In this document: in pieces, positions 1 through 7,276 of the stretch
Layout: the number at the start of each line of letters is the position of its first letter
Position numbering within the stretch: the first letter of the stretch is position 1
Source of the DNA: CACEUX01 sp964404235
GTDB lineage: Bacteria > Fidelibacterota > Marinisomatia > Marinisomatales > UBA1611
Direction of reading: 5' to 3'
Assembly: GCA_964404235.1 (NCBI GenBank)
Contig: CAYOJL010000035.1
Span: 1 to 20,435, forward strand
DNA length: 20,435 nucleotides
The notes under the pieces: model-generated
The model's input: only the letters and a program-made list of their open reading frames with translations
Told to the model about the DNA's origin: nothing
Database searches by the model: none
Made by a program: the position numbers and the translations under genes

Positions 1-233
1 CCGATCATAGACGCGGTCAAGGTTGCACCATTTGGAACATTGTTAATTGTAAAAGTACCATTTGCATCTGCGGCAGCCCCATTATTTGTCCCATCCACAA
101 CAACGTTTGCACCTGGAAGTGCAGAGCCAGTGGCAGCATCCGTTACTGTACCAGATACTGTCATCTGTGCAGCAAGGAATGTTGTTAGGGAAAATAAGAG
201 AAGGCTCGCAAGGATTCGCTGAGAACGATTCAT
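1..233 (-). CDS. Secreted carboxypeptidase-regulatory-like domain protein, N-terminal fragment (probably a SusC/TonB-linked receptor)
   Basis: The gene runs off the left edge; 77 codons of its 5' end are visible. Translated from the ATG at 233 it begins MNRSQRILASLLLFSLTTFL, a basic start plus hydrophobic core ending near LAAQ, so a signal peptide. Next comes VSGTVTDAATGSALPGANV, then a short turn and DANGTFTINNVPNG. This is the hallmark of the CarboxypepD_reg-like (PF13715-type) beta-sandwich. In Bacteroidota and related phyla this domain usually precedes the plug and barrel of TonB-dependent outer-membrane receptors, but it also heads other surface proteins, so the receptor identity is an inference. 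A clean AAGGAG lies 6 nt before the ATG and fixes the start. It is transcribed in the same direction as the SRAP gene but 192 nt away, so probably from its own promoter. Confidence 0.8.
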   Translation of the reverse strand, partial: MNRSQRILASLLLFSLTTFLAAQMTVSGTVTDAATGSALPGANVVVDGTNNGAAADANGTFTINNVPNGATLTASMI

Positions 234-239
234 GTGTTT

Positions 240-245
240 CTCCTT
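240..245 (-). promoter_or_regulatory. Shine-Dalgarno site of the left-edge gene
   Basis: Read on the minus strand this is AAGGAG, 6 nt before the ATG at 233-231. It is one of the few strong ribosome sites in the window and decides the start of the truncated gene. Confidence 0.6.
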
Positions 246-335
246 ATTGTGATTCATTAAATACGCCTATTAAAAAGACATGCCAATTTTAATAAAAATA
301 GTTTCAATTATGTTAGAAAAAATAATAAACATATT

Positions 336-355
336 ATTGATAATATTTTATCAAT
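336..355. repeat. Perfect 8-bp inverted repeat, possible operator
   Basis: ATTGATAA and TTATCAAT are separated by 4 nt (TATT). The dyad lies about 100 nt upstream of the left-edge gene and 70 nt beyond the stop of the SRAP gene. It has no GC-rich stem, so it is a poor intrinsic terminator. A regulator binding site is possible. In such AT-rich sequence chance is also possible, hence the low confidence. Confidence 0.3.
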
Positions 356-425
356 TGACATATAAAATCTGCTGAATGTTAATAGACGGATTTATTTGAT
401 TATTATTTAAATGCAGTTCATTAGT

Positions 426-1118
426 TTAAAATAAATTGAGCTCATTTAACTCATCTAATGGTTGTATACAATTCATATTATTATTTTTCGGCGAATTAAC
501 AAAATTAGAAACAGGATGATAAGAGAGTTGCCCAGAAAAAGGTCTCAAATAATCTAGTACAATATGAATATTATTATTCGCACTACAGTTTAACCATGTA
601 TCTATATCACTCTTTTTTAATATGACAGGCATTCGATCATGAATATCTGCTAGCTCTTTTTTTGGAGAGGTGGTTATGACCGTATATGTAGAAATTATAT
701 TTGAAGATGATCTCCAAGATGTCCAAAGTCCAGCCATTAATAGCAATTCTTTTTCTGGATGTTGTATATAAAATGGAGTTTTTTTCTTACCATATTTTTT
801 CCATTCAAAATATCCATCTGTTATAATAATACAACGTCTTGAATGTACTAGGTCCTTGTAGGCTATCTTTTGCAGTAATGTTTCAGATCTGGCATTGATC
901 ATTCTGGAAGACCTAGAGCTATCTTTTGACCAACTCGGGATAAGTCCCCACTTCATCATTCTCACAATTTTAGAATTGTCTTTATTGATCAATACAGGCG
1001 AGTTTTGAGTTGGTGCTATATTAAAATTGGGTTCATGATTCCCATCTAACCATTCATCTATGGCTAACTCTTCAATGATCGATCTCATATCTTTGGTCAA
1101 TGTTTTTCTTCCACACAT
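426..1118 (-). CDS. yedK: SRAP-domain protein (YedK/HMCES family), abasic-site DNA-protein crosslinker
   Basis: SRAP proteins cap abasic sites in single-stranded DNA by forming a thiazolidine crosslink through Cys2 after removal of the initiator Met, shielding the lesion from cleavage. The 230 residues match one full SRAP domain. Visible features are MCGR at the N-terminus (Cys2), FNIAPTQ at 32-38, KWGLIPSW at 56-63, MINARSET at 73-80 (Asn75), DGYFEW at 101-106 (Glu105) and IHDRMPVIL at 159-167 (His160). Cys2, Asn75, Glu105 and His160 fall at the positions of the active site known from E. coli YedK, and the invariant Cys2 fixes the start. No strong ribosome site is visible. It diverges from gpmA across 95 nt, with no SOS box or error-prone polymerase genes nearby. 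Family assignment is near certain. Confidence 0.95.
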   Translation of the reverse strand: MCGRKTLTKDMRSIIEELAIDEWLDGNHEPNFNIAPTQNSPVLINKDNSKIVRMMKWGLIPSWSKDSSRSSRMINARSETLLQKIAYKDLVHSRRCIIITDGYFEWKKYGKKKTPFYIQHPEKELLLMAGLWTSWRSSSNIISTYTVITTSPKKELADIHDRMPVILKKSDIDTWLNCSANNNIHIVLDYLRPFSGQLSYHPVSNFVNSPKNNNMNCIQPLDELNELNLF

Positions 1119-1213
1119 AATGGAATCTAAATAAAAAATTCTTTTGTAAAGGTAAATGGATCTACAATTTCAATCATAGTTATTATGTAAATATTATATT
1201 GGTTAATTAAAAA

Positions 1214-1966
1214 ATGAAAAAATTAGTATTAATGCGCCATGGTGAAAGTCAGTGGAACTTGGAGAACAGGTTTACCGGTTGGACTGATGTTGACCTTACT
1301 GAAAAAGGAGAGAACGAAGCAAAAAATTGTGGGTTACTTCTTAAAGAAGCTGGTTTTCAATTTGATATAGTACATACATCTTTACTGCAACGTGCTAATC
1401 GCACAATGGAGATATGTCTTAATGAAATGGGTTTAAGTCATATCAGTATTAAATATAATTGGAGACTAAATGAAAGACACTATGGAGCACTCCAGGGTTT
1501 GAATAAAGCAGAAATAGCCGCGGAATATGGCGAGGAGCAGGTACATATATGGCGAAGAAGTTATTCAGTTCCACCCCCTAAACTAGATTTAGATGATAAA
1601 AGGCATCCCAGATTTGATGACCAATATTCCTCTCTACCTTTAGCTGATCTTCCTGATAGTGAATGTTTAAAGGATACGGTAGTTCGTTTCATGCCATACT
1701 GGTTTGATTCAATAAAACCCGATATTGAATCAGGACAAAATGTATTGATCGTTGCACATGGGAATTCATTAAGAGCGCTTGTTAAATATTTAGATAAGGT
1801 TTCTGACGATGATATTATTGAACTAAATATTCCTACAGGCGTTCCGTTGGTTTATGAATTGGATAATGAATTGAATCCTATTAAAAGTTATTATTTAGGT
1901 GATCAAGAAGAGATCTCAAAAAGGACAGCGGAAGTAGCTGCACAGGGTAAGAATAGATCTATTTGA
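1214..1966 (+). CDS. gpmA: 2,3-bisphosphoglycerate-dependent phosphoglycerate mutase
   Basis: Cytosolic glycolytic/gluconeogenic enzyme interconverting 3- and 2-phosphoglycerate through a phosphohistidine. The 250-residue length is typical of the cofactor-dependent form. The N-terminal LMRHGES holds the phosphorylated His9 (Arg8 beside it), followed by the family block NRFTGWTDVDLT at 18-29. Other visible parts are Arg60, the NERHYGALQGLNK block with Glu87, the WRRSYSVPPP segment at 113-122, and VAHGNSLRALVK at 180-191 with the second catalytic His182. It stands alone on the plus strand, divergent from the SRAP gene. Its last 8 nt overlap the 3' end of the convergent S1/P1 nuclease gene. Nothing is missing from the active site. 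Confidence 0.97.
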   Translation: MKKLVLMRHGESQWNLENRFTGWTDVDLTEKGENEAKNCGLLLKEAGFQFDIVHTSLLQRANRTMEICLNEMGLSHISIKYNWRLNERHYGALQGLNKAEIAAEYGEEQVHIWRRSYSVPPPKLDLDDKRHPRFDDQYSSLPLADLPDSECLKDTVVRFMPYWFDSIKPDIESGQNVLIVAHGNSLRALVKYLDKVSDDDIIELNIPTGVPLVYELDNELNPIKSYYLGDQEEISKRTAEVAAQGKNRSI

Positions 1967-2720
1967 ATATCCTATTCAATTCACCAGAAAGACGTATACC
2001 TCCTTGTAAGAGCCTTTGCTCAAGAAGATCTTTATTAGCATAGTAATATTCCCACTTTAGATCTTCTTTGGAATATTCATAGCATTGAGTCCTAAGATCT
2101 CTTGATTCATGCACATATGTTAGTAAAGAATCGCCTTGCCATTTTCTTATCTTACTTCGATTCTCATCAAGCAATAAATAATTAGCATATTCAGTGTAAC
2201 TCAATTTTTGATAGTCTATTAATTTTGTATCCCAAATGCTATGTAGGTTAGTTGATTCACCAAACCATTTTAATCGAACACTATTTCCCCCGCGATCATT
2301 ACCATTCCCGACATGAAGTGGTTGATGAAGATCCCCAATTAAATGAACTAGGAATTTTAAAGCAATCTGTTTATTAACCTTTGTTGCTTTTCTATCTTTT
2401 AATGTGTTAATAAACTCCTCTACCTTTTCGACAGCCAGTCCCTTATGCTTATCTTTTTCATAACTCTCTCCATCAGGTACGGTACACCAATGCCAATCAT
2501 TTGCATGACGCCAATTCGGATCAGATTTAATATCATCCGCCCAATTACTCATGCGGGAAAGATCATGGTGCCCCATAAGCTTTTTGATCTGGGATTTTGC
2601 ATTTTTTGTCAAATATGTTTCTGCTACCTTACCTACAATACGATGACCAGTGCGTCCCCATGCCTGTAGGCTTTGAGAAAGAATAATAAAAACAAATGTA
2701 AACTTTAGAAGATTTTTCAT
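1959..2720 (-). CDS. S1/P1-type zinc-dependent nuclease, secreted
   Basis: S1/P1 nucleases are exported trinuclear-zinc enzymes that cut single-stranded DNA or RNA and remove 3'-phosphates from nucleotides. Residues 1-20 form a signal peptide ending LQA, which would leave Trp21 as the mature N-terminus; in P1 the N-terminal Trp is itself a zinc ligand. The other ligands can be read as His26, Asp62 (in NWADD), His77 (in NDWHW), His126, Asp130 and His136 (in LVHLIGDLHQPLHVGN), His160 and Asp164 (in LHSIWDTKLID). Their spacing equals that of nuclease P1. The 253-residue length is normal. It is the last gene of the minus-strand run: its ATG overlaps the stop of the upstream phosphodiesterase by 1 nt (TAATG), implying coupled translation. 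Its 3' end overlaps gpmA by 8 nt. Confidence 0.95.
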   Translation of the reverse strand: MKNLLKFTFVFIILSQSLQAWGRTGHRIVGKVAETYLTKNAKSQIKKLMGHHDLSRMSNWADDIKSDPNWRHANDWHWCTVPDGESYEKDKHKGLAVEKVEEFINTLKDRKATKVNKQIALKFLVHLIGDLHQPLHVGNGNDRGGNSVRLKWFGESTNLHSIWDTKLIDYQKLSYTEYANYLLLDENRSKIRKWQGDSLLTYVHESRDLRTQCYEYSKEDLKWEYYYANKDLLEQRLLQGGIRLSGELNRIFK

Positions 2721-3943
2721 TACCGTAAAATATGATGAATATTTTCAAGTTTTCCATCTATATCTGTGCTTGGGTGTATTTTTAATATATGACAGATCAA
2801 TGGGTATATATTGATATTTTCAAAAGGCGGTGTTACAATACCTTTTTTGAATGAAGGACCCTTTGCAATGAATAAAGCATGCATGCTTTTTAATTGATTA
2901 TCATATCCATGAGTTCCTCCTTTTGGTATATACTGACCAACTTCAGATGAACTGCTAATTGCTTGATTTTTTATATACCATCCTTCATTAGCTAGAACCA
3001 GGACGTCTTTAATTCGATAATGATCTTTAAAATGAAACCTTTCTGGAATATTGTCTTTACTATAGGCAGATATATAAGGTGATTGGTTAAGATCTCTTAC
3101 GATTTTTTCTATATCATTTTTATCCATATCATATAAAAAACAATAGGGACCAGATCCTTCTTGTTTTAATGAACTCATGTCTATGTGTTTTGTTAGGTCT
3201 ATAGTCCTTTCAGAGCTGATCTCAGTCATGCCATGATCTGAAACAACAATAATATCCAGTTCGCTTGCAACAGACAGAGCATTTAGTTTTTTGATCAATA
3301 TTCCAAATAATGAATCTAATTTGTTTACCATTAATGCTGTTTCTTTACTTTTAGGACCCGTATCATGTCCAGTTGCATCAGGCTCATGAAAATAAAGAAA
3401 ACATAATTGTGGTCGTTTGGCTTTTGGCATAGATAGCCAAGACTCTACAGAATCAATTCTAGATTCAAACGGGAAGTCATGTTCGTATGGTTTCCATTTT
3501 GTTGGGTAAACCCCTTTTATTGGTGCTTCTGATCCAACCCAAAAGTACGACGCAGTTTGAACACCTTGTTTTTCTGCAGTGACCCATAAAGGTTCACCAT
3601 CATAAAATCTTGGATCTTCTACTTTTGAACGATCTTGAAGAGAATATTCTTCATCAAGAATCGGATCATAAAATTGATTACCGATCAATCCATGGTTTTC
3701 GGCATATAGGCCTGTTGCAATACTATAATGGTTAGGAAATGTTTTTGAAACAAATACAGGGATAAGACCTTCAGAGCGCACACCTTCTTTTATGAATTGG
3801 TCCATATTTGGAGTGTCATACCAGTCTATATAGTCAGACCTAAATCCATCGAATGATATTAATAGGACATGTGGATCTTTTTCTATTGAGCTACAGCTTA
3901 ATAAAATAGAAAAGATGACTAAAAAATAATAATTGGACTTCAC
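2720..3943 (-). CDS. Nucleotide pyrophosphatase/phosphodiesterase (NPP/ENPP, alkaline phosphatase superfamily), lipoprotein
   Basis: NPP enzymes hydrolyse nucleotide phosphodiester or pyrophosphate bonds, or other phosphodiesters, with two zinc ions and a nucleophilic Thr. Residues 1-17 are a lipoprotein signal with LLSC as lipobox (Cys17). Metal and catalytic residues are Asp32 (SFDGFR), nucleophile Thr68 (SKTFPNHYS), Asp189 and His193 (HEPDATGH), Asp236-His237 (VVSDHGM) and His345 (GGTHGYDN). The spacings D-T 36, D-H 4 and D-D 47 match the structurally known Xanthomonas NPP. Substrate (nucleotide or lipid head group) cannot be read from the sequence. The start is GTG at 3943, directly after the stop of the upstream gene, and the lipoprotein signal supports it. 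It overlaps the nuclease start by 1 nt, so the two are probably co-translated. Confidence 0.93.
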   Translation of the reverse strand: MKSNYYFLVIFSILLSCSSIEKDPHVLLISFDGFRSDYIDWYDTPNMDQFIKEGVRSEGLIPVFVSKTFPNHYSIATGLYAENHGLIGNQFYDPILDEEYSLQDRSKVEDPRFYDGEPLWVTAEKQGVQTASYFWVGSEAPIKGVYPTKWKPYEHDFPFESRIDSVESWLSMPKAKRPQLCFLYFHEPDATGHDTGPKSKETALMVNKLDSLFGILIKKLNALSVASELDIIVVSDHGMTEISSERTIDLTKHIDMSSLKQEGSGPYCFLYDMDKNDIEKIVRDLNQSPYISAYSKDNIPERFHFKDHYRIKDVLVLANEGWYIKNQAISSSSEVGQYIPKGGTHGYDNQLKSMHALFIAKGPSFKKGIVTPPFENINIYPLICHILKIHPSTDIDGKLENIHHILR

Positions 3944-4906
3944 TTAATCGAATGGTACAAATGATAATATCATTCTAGGGTGTTTATCTGTCGCGATCAA
4001 GAAGCCTTCATTTTCAAATCTCACTATCCCTTCCCAATTACGAGGAGAATCTTCATCCAAAAGAAGTTGAACTGGTTCACTTTCAGTTAATTCAATTCTA
4101 CTATCTTTTACTTCAAATTCAATCAAACGTTCAACGATATTTGAACTCTGATGACTTTCTCCTTTAGGTGTTTTTTCAAATATTAGATCTTTAGAAGGAT
4201 TTAATGATTTTTTATCACCTGGCCAAAAATAATTAATACTCCAAAATTTATTATTTTCATCAACTTTTGTTGCATCAGTTATCCTGTATTCTATGTTAAC
4301 CGATCTAATTCTTGAAACTTTTTGATTATTTGGAGAGAAGATATTGTGAGTAGCACCTTTTTGTAGTTTTGCACCATTTGCCTCATAAAGCATTATGGCA
4401 TTATCATTATGCATTAAGATACTTTCAAAGGACATGTTCTTGATCTGGATAGGCGTTGCAATCTTTTTAAGATTGTTTGTTGGAATATTTATTTCAAATG
4501 TTTTTTGATCTATTGTGCCCCATGCGATATGTCCACTCATAATATCATTATGTTCTGATTCAATGCTTAAATATACATTTTCCTTTGAGAAACAGATTGC
4601 TTCAAATCCATCAAAGCCTGGAATTAAGATGGAGTAGTCTGGAGTGTTAAATTTAGTTTGTCTGGCTTCAATGGGATTTTGATTATCTTGTTTTAAATTA
4701 TTTTTTATCTCTGATTTTGTTATCATAAATAAAAAACCACCTTGGTTCTCAGGTAAAAGAAATAAATTATCATTATACCAGTCCATACCAGAGATCTCTT
4801 GTTTCCTATCCGTTATGGGTCCAGACAGCTCAATTGTTTTTATCGGAAATTCTTTTGAAAGAATAAAAGTAATTGAAAAAAGTGCGATTAATAAGATTCG
4901 GATCAT
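3944..4906 (-). CDS. Exported propeller-like protein, possibly of the esterase-like/phytase-like family
   Basis: 320 residues with an N-terminal hydrophobic signal (about 1-17, ending near ILSK). The mature part starts with an ISGMDWYNDNLFLLPENQG segment. It ends with NWEGIVRFENEGFLIATDKH followed by a hydrophobic strand. The pattern of an early 'is this what happened' strand and a late 'WEGI...GFLIATDKHP' strand is what I associate with the esterase-like activity of phytase family (PF13449) and SdiA-regulated beta-propellers. The resemblance is partial, so the function stays open. Its stop is immediately followed by the GTG of the phosphodiesterase gene, and it starts 2 nt after the DUF971 gene, so it is embedded in the same transcript. 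An extracytoplasmic role in phosphate-ester or lipid chemistry would fit the neighbours; that is inference. Confidence 0.6.
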   Translation of the reverse strand: MIRILLIALFSITFILSKEFPIKTIELSGPITDRKQEISGMDWYNDNLFLLPENQGGFLFMITKSEIKNNLKQDNQNPIEARQTKFNTPDYSILIPGFDGFEAICFSKENVYLSIESEHNDIMSGHIAWGTIDQKTFEINIPTNNLKKIATPIQIKNMSFESILMHNDNAIMLYEANGAKLQKGATHNIFSPNNQKVSRIRSVNIEYRITDATKVDENNKFWSINYFWPGDKKSLNPSKDLIFEKTPKGESHQSSNIVERLIEFEVKDSRIELTESEPVQLLLDEDSPRNWEGIVRFENEGFLIATDKHPRMILSFVPFD

Positions 4907-4908
4907 GA

Positions 4909-5226
4909 TCAGGAATCGAAAGACTCACACAATTTTTTTAAGAATTTGTAAGAATAAATACCATCACTATGACCATCTTTCCAGAATGGCCTTATTGCAT
5001 AGTACCCCACAGGTTGTATACCCGTAATTAGATAACTTTGATCATTCATTATCTGAGGTGGACCTTTATATATATTACCAAAAATATCTGTTTCACCTGC
5101 ACAATGTGCACATGGGCAATTATCCCGCATTGGTTTTAACGGAAGGGCATTTTCTCTACCATCATCCCACTGAAGCAGTAAAAGGTCATTCAAGACCTCA
5201 TGATGAGATAACTGAGTATTAGACAT
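4909..5226 (-). CDS. DUF971 / gamma-butyrobetaine hydroxylase-like N-terminal domain protein
   Basis: A 105-residue single-domain protein without signal peptide. The family signature is clear: LLLQWDDGRE near 16-25, then LKPMRDNCPCAHCAGE at about 30-45 with three Cys, and IRPFWKDGHSDGIYSYKFL at about 78-96. The same domain is found at the N-terminus of gamma-butyrobetaine hydroxylase, where it binds zinc, and as a stand-alone protein in many bacteria, often near Fe-S assembly genes; its own biochemical function is not settled. Its ATG overlaps the stop of the T9SS cargo gene by 1 nt (TAATG). A cytosolic protein inside a run of exported ones is odd and may reflect hitch-hiking on a common transcript. 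Confidence 0.88.
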   Translation of the reverse strand: MSNTQLSHHEVLNDLLLLQWDDGRENALPLKPMRDNCPCAHCAGETDIFGNIYKGPPQIMNDQSYLITGIQPVGYYAIRPFWKDGHSDGIYSYKFLKKLCESFDS

Positions 5227-6131
5227 TATTTTACTAAAATTAATTTTTTTGATTCTATATAATATTTTGTTTCCAGAACTACAAAATATATTCCACTGGA
5301 GTACCTATCAGCATTCCATTGGATTAATTTCATTCCAGGTTCTATATAGCCAGAAAATAGCGTCTCCAATCTTCTACCGTTTATATCAAATATTATCAAT
5401 TCCAAATTTTCGAAGTTGTTATTTACAGAAAATTCAATTGTAGTGTTTGAATTAAATGGATTAGGATAGGCCTTATGCAAAATATTTATTTTGTTAGGTT
5501 GTCTATTCTTCGACATTGATAGAGCAGGTAGGGATACTTCATTAAATATAAACTCACCATTATCAATAGATATAGTATGAGGTGGAAAATAAAAAGCTGG
5601 TTTTATCATAATTGTATTGAAAACGCCTACTATAGAAGTATCTGTGGCTTCAGTTATTTCTATTTCACCTTGCAGTCCTAAATATAGATCATTTGTTAAA
5701 CTCAAAAATATATCAGATATAATATCACTGGAGTCATCAGTATTAGATGTGTCAGTGAAGGAATCAAATAATTCAAGTACGAAAGATGAATCTAGGCCTG
5801 GCATGAAAATGACCAAGGTCTCAAAACTTAAAGGGTTGTCTTCGTCACCCTCACCTGGGATATCCCAGGTTCTAGGTTCAGTAGGGAAAGTCGTGTCTGT
5901 TAAAACTGCAAGAAAAAGATCAAATTCATCATCCGCTTGCTGCGTCATAGAAGCGATAAGAAGATATGAGGTGTCACCACTTGTCTGGTTAAAACTAAAT
6001 GCTGATATAATAGAATCTTGAATTATTGAGGAAAAACTTCCGTTTTCAGTACCCTCGTAATCAAAGGTGACTTGACCTTCATACGCAGTTTGTGCAGCCA
6101 GAACACCAAATAAGAAAACTAGTTTTTTCAA
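5226..6131 (-). CDS. Secreted protein with C-terminal T9SS type A sorting domain
   Basis: 301 residues. A signal peptide occupies about 1-16 (MKKLVFLFGVLAAQTA). The body (about 17-210) is an acidic, Asp/Ser/Thr-rich beta-type region that I cannot assign to a family. Residues about 217-301 are a textbook type A C-terminal sorting domain: YPNPFN at 222-227, a TTIEFSV strand, LIIFDINGRRL at 245-255, then SSGIYFVVL at 278-286 and a terminal Lys. In Bacteroidota such domains direct passage through the type IX system and attachment to the cell surface, so this product is probably surface-displayed. It is the second gene of the minus-strand run, 43 nt after the putative outer-membrane gene, and overlaps DUF971 by 1 nt. 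Export route is known for the family; the role of the body is unknown. Confidence 0.85.
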   Translation of the reverse strand: MKKLVFLFGVLAAQTAYEGQVTFDYEGTENGSFSSIIQDSIISAFSFNQTSGDTSYLLIASMTQQADDEFDLFLAVLTDTTFPTEPRTWDIPGEGDEDNPLSFETLVIFMPGLDSSFVLELFDSFTDTSNTDDSSDIISDIFLSLTNDLYLGLQGEIEITEATDTSIVGVFNTIMIKPAFYFPPHTISIDNGEFIFNEVSLPALSMSKNRQPNKINILHKAYPNPFNSNTTIEFSVNNNFENLELIIFDINGRRLETLFSGYIEPGMKLIQWNADRYSSGIYFVVLETKYYIESKKLILVK

Positions 6132-6174
6132 ATGTTATTGTCTATTGAATTGTATAAATAATATTATAGAATAA

Positions 6175-7011
6175 TTAAAATTCATAGCCAAAGGAAATAC
6201 CTGCCCCAAGCCATCCTGTAGTACCACCCTCTTCCTTCTGTACTACATTAGATCTTGCGGTTACACGCATTTCGAAGGCCTCAAAAAACTCTTCATTATC
6301 AGAAATAAAATCAACATCCTCAAAATTCTCTAATATCAAACTTCCAATGGGTAGATCAATGCTACCACCCCCTATAAATCCTGTTCCTGCATGGTAGATC
6401 CCGGTACAGGCAGTAAGACTTATACTCGTTTGTCCTAAAAAGAAACCTGGGCTTAAACCAATTTGAAATGCTAATCCCCCGAAATTCGCATAATCAGGAT
6501 TATTTGTCACATTAAATTCGTAATAAGCAATTTCAGATATAACATTCATGAAAAAATCACCCAAGAAAAGACCCCACGGACTCCCGATTGATAATCCATA
6601 TACCAAATTAATATCATCATAATAATCAAATGAAGATGCTTTAACTATAGGATAGCCAGTATAAAAATTAAGACTCCAATTAGGTATGATAACATATTCT
6701 ACATCATAATCCTCATAATCATTCGTATTGGATGATGGAACTATTGCTGGGTCAACAAACTCACCATTAACATAAAGAAGACGAACATTATTATTGGCAA
6801 CCAGTATTTCACCATCATATAGTCTTAATGTATCTACATTTTCCATAAGTATCTCTTCAGGGAAGGTTAGTCCAATAGGCGTGATAGAAACAGAACTTTG
6901 GTTCACATTAACTACATCACCTTCGATCATGGTCCCATCATTGAATATTACAACTCCCCCTACTGGAAATAATAGACTGGTCATTAGCGAAATTGATAAT
7001 ATTATTCTCAT
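6175..7011 (-). CDS. Putative outer-membrane protein with an N-terminal 'DG-E-G-V' strand motif, unknown function
   Basis: 278 residues from the ATG at 7011. An in-frame start 51 nt upstream exists, but the 7011 ATG gives a proper signal peptide (MRIILSISLMTSLLFPVGG) and has AGAGGA 7 nt before it, so I chose it. After the signal, about 60 residues form short strands (VIFNDGTMIEGDVVNVNQSS and onward), a layout seen in small beta domains that precede barrels. The rest is rich in aromatic/Gly strands such as YGLSIGSPWGLFLGDFF, and the protein ends GWLGAGISFGYEF. A terminal Phe and alternating hydrophobic pattern are typical of outer-membrane beta-barrels. No family recognised. It is probably the first gene of the run that continues down to the nuclease. 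Confidence 0.65.
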   Translation of the reverse strand: MRIILSISLMTSLLFPVGGVVIFNDGTMIEGDVVNVNQSSVSITPIGLTFPEEILMENVDTLRLYDGEILVANNNVRLLYVNGEFVDPAIVPSSNTNDYEDYDVEYVIIPNWSLNFYTGYPIVKASSFDYYDDINLVYGLSIGSPWGLFLGDFFMNVISEIAYYEFNVTNNPDYANFGGLAFQIGLSPGFFLGQTSISLTACTGIYHAGTGFIGGGSIDLPIGSLILENFEDVDFISDNEEFFEAFEMRVTARSNVVQKEEGGTTGWLGAGISFGYEF

Positions 7012-7018
7012 GAAAAGT

Positions 7019-7024
7019 TCCTCT
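7019..7024 (-). promoter_or_regulatory. Shine-Dalgarno site that decides the start of the outer-membrane protein
   Basis: Minus-strand AGAGGA, 7 nt before the ATG at 7011-7009. It favours this start over the upstream in-frame ATG at 7062, which would add residues that spoil the signal peptide. Confidence 0.5.
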
Positions 7025-7117
7025 ATTGATGCAAAAACTACCAATAATAAATAGTTAAACAAAATAACCCAGTGTTTAATTGTGAGGGGGATATTATTGA
7101 TACAGAAAATTTGAAAG

Positions 7118-7190
7118 TGGGCCCACAGGGATTCGAACCCCGAACCAACAGATTATGAGTCTGCTGCTCTAACCGTTGAGCTATGGGCCC
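7118..7190 (-). tRNA. tRNA with anticodon CAU (elongator Met or Ile2)
   Basis: A complete 73-nt cloverleaf reads on the minus strand. The acceptor stem is GGGCCCA/TGGGCCC with discriminator A. The D arm is GCTC/GAGC with an 8-nt loop containing GG. The anticodon stem is GCAGA/TCTGT around loop CTCATAA, the variable loop has 5 nt (TGGTT), and the T arm is CGGGG/CCCTG with loop TTCGAAT. CCA is not encoded. Because anticodon CAU serves initiator Met, elongator Met and lysidine-modified Ile2, identity is open. The acceptor stem is fully paired at position 1-72, so it is not a bacterial-type initiator. The G-U closing of the anticodon stem and the TTGGTT variable region remind me of E. coli Ile2, but this is not decisive. 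Confidence 0.95.
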
Positions 7191-7276
7191 TAATTTGGCG
7201 TGAAATCTACACACTATTTTGTTGACGATGTTCATGTTTTGCTCACCTATGTAATGTATAATCGGCTGTATTAAGT

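Noticed and set aside
40..292. Plus-strand ORFs at the left edge
   Set aside because: They lie opposite the signal-peptide and CarboxypepD_reg-coding gene that reads well on the minus strand with its own ribosome site.
426..1118. SRAP gene as part of an SOS or anti-phage island
   Set aside because: No SOS box, polymerase or defence gene is visible nearby; the gene looks like an ordinary stand-alone YedK.
5617..6021. A 134-codon plus-strand ORF inside the T9SS cargo gene
   Set aside because: It is antisense to a gene with signal peptide and sorting domain; its Ser/Lys-rich content mirrors the Asp/Thr-rich sense strand.
7038..7235. A 65-codon minus-strand ORF over the tRNA gene
   Set aside because: It is a translation of the tRNA itself (AQRLEQQTHNLLVRGSNPCG is the well-known false-protein pattern of tRNA genes).
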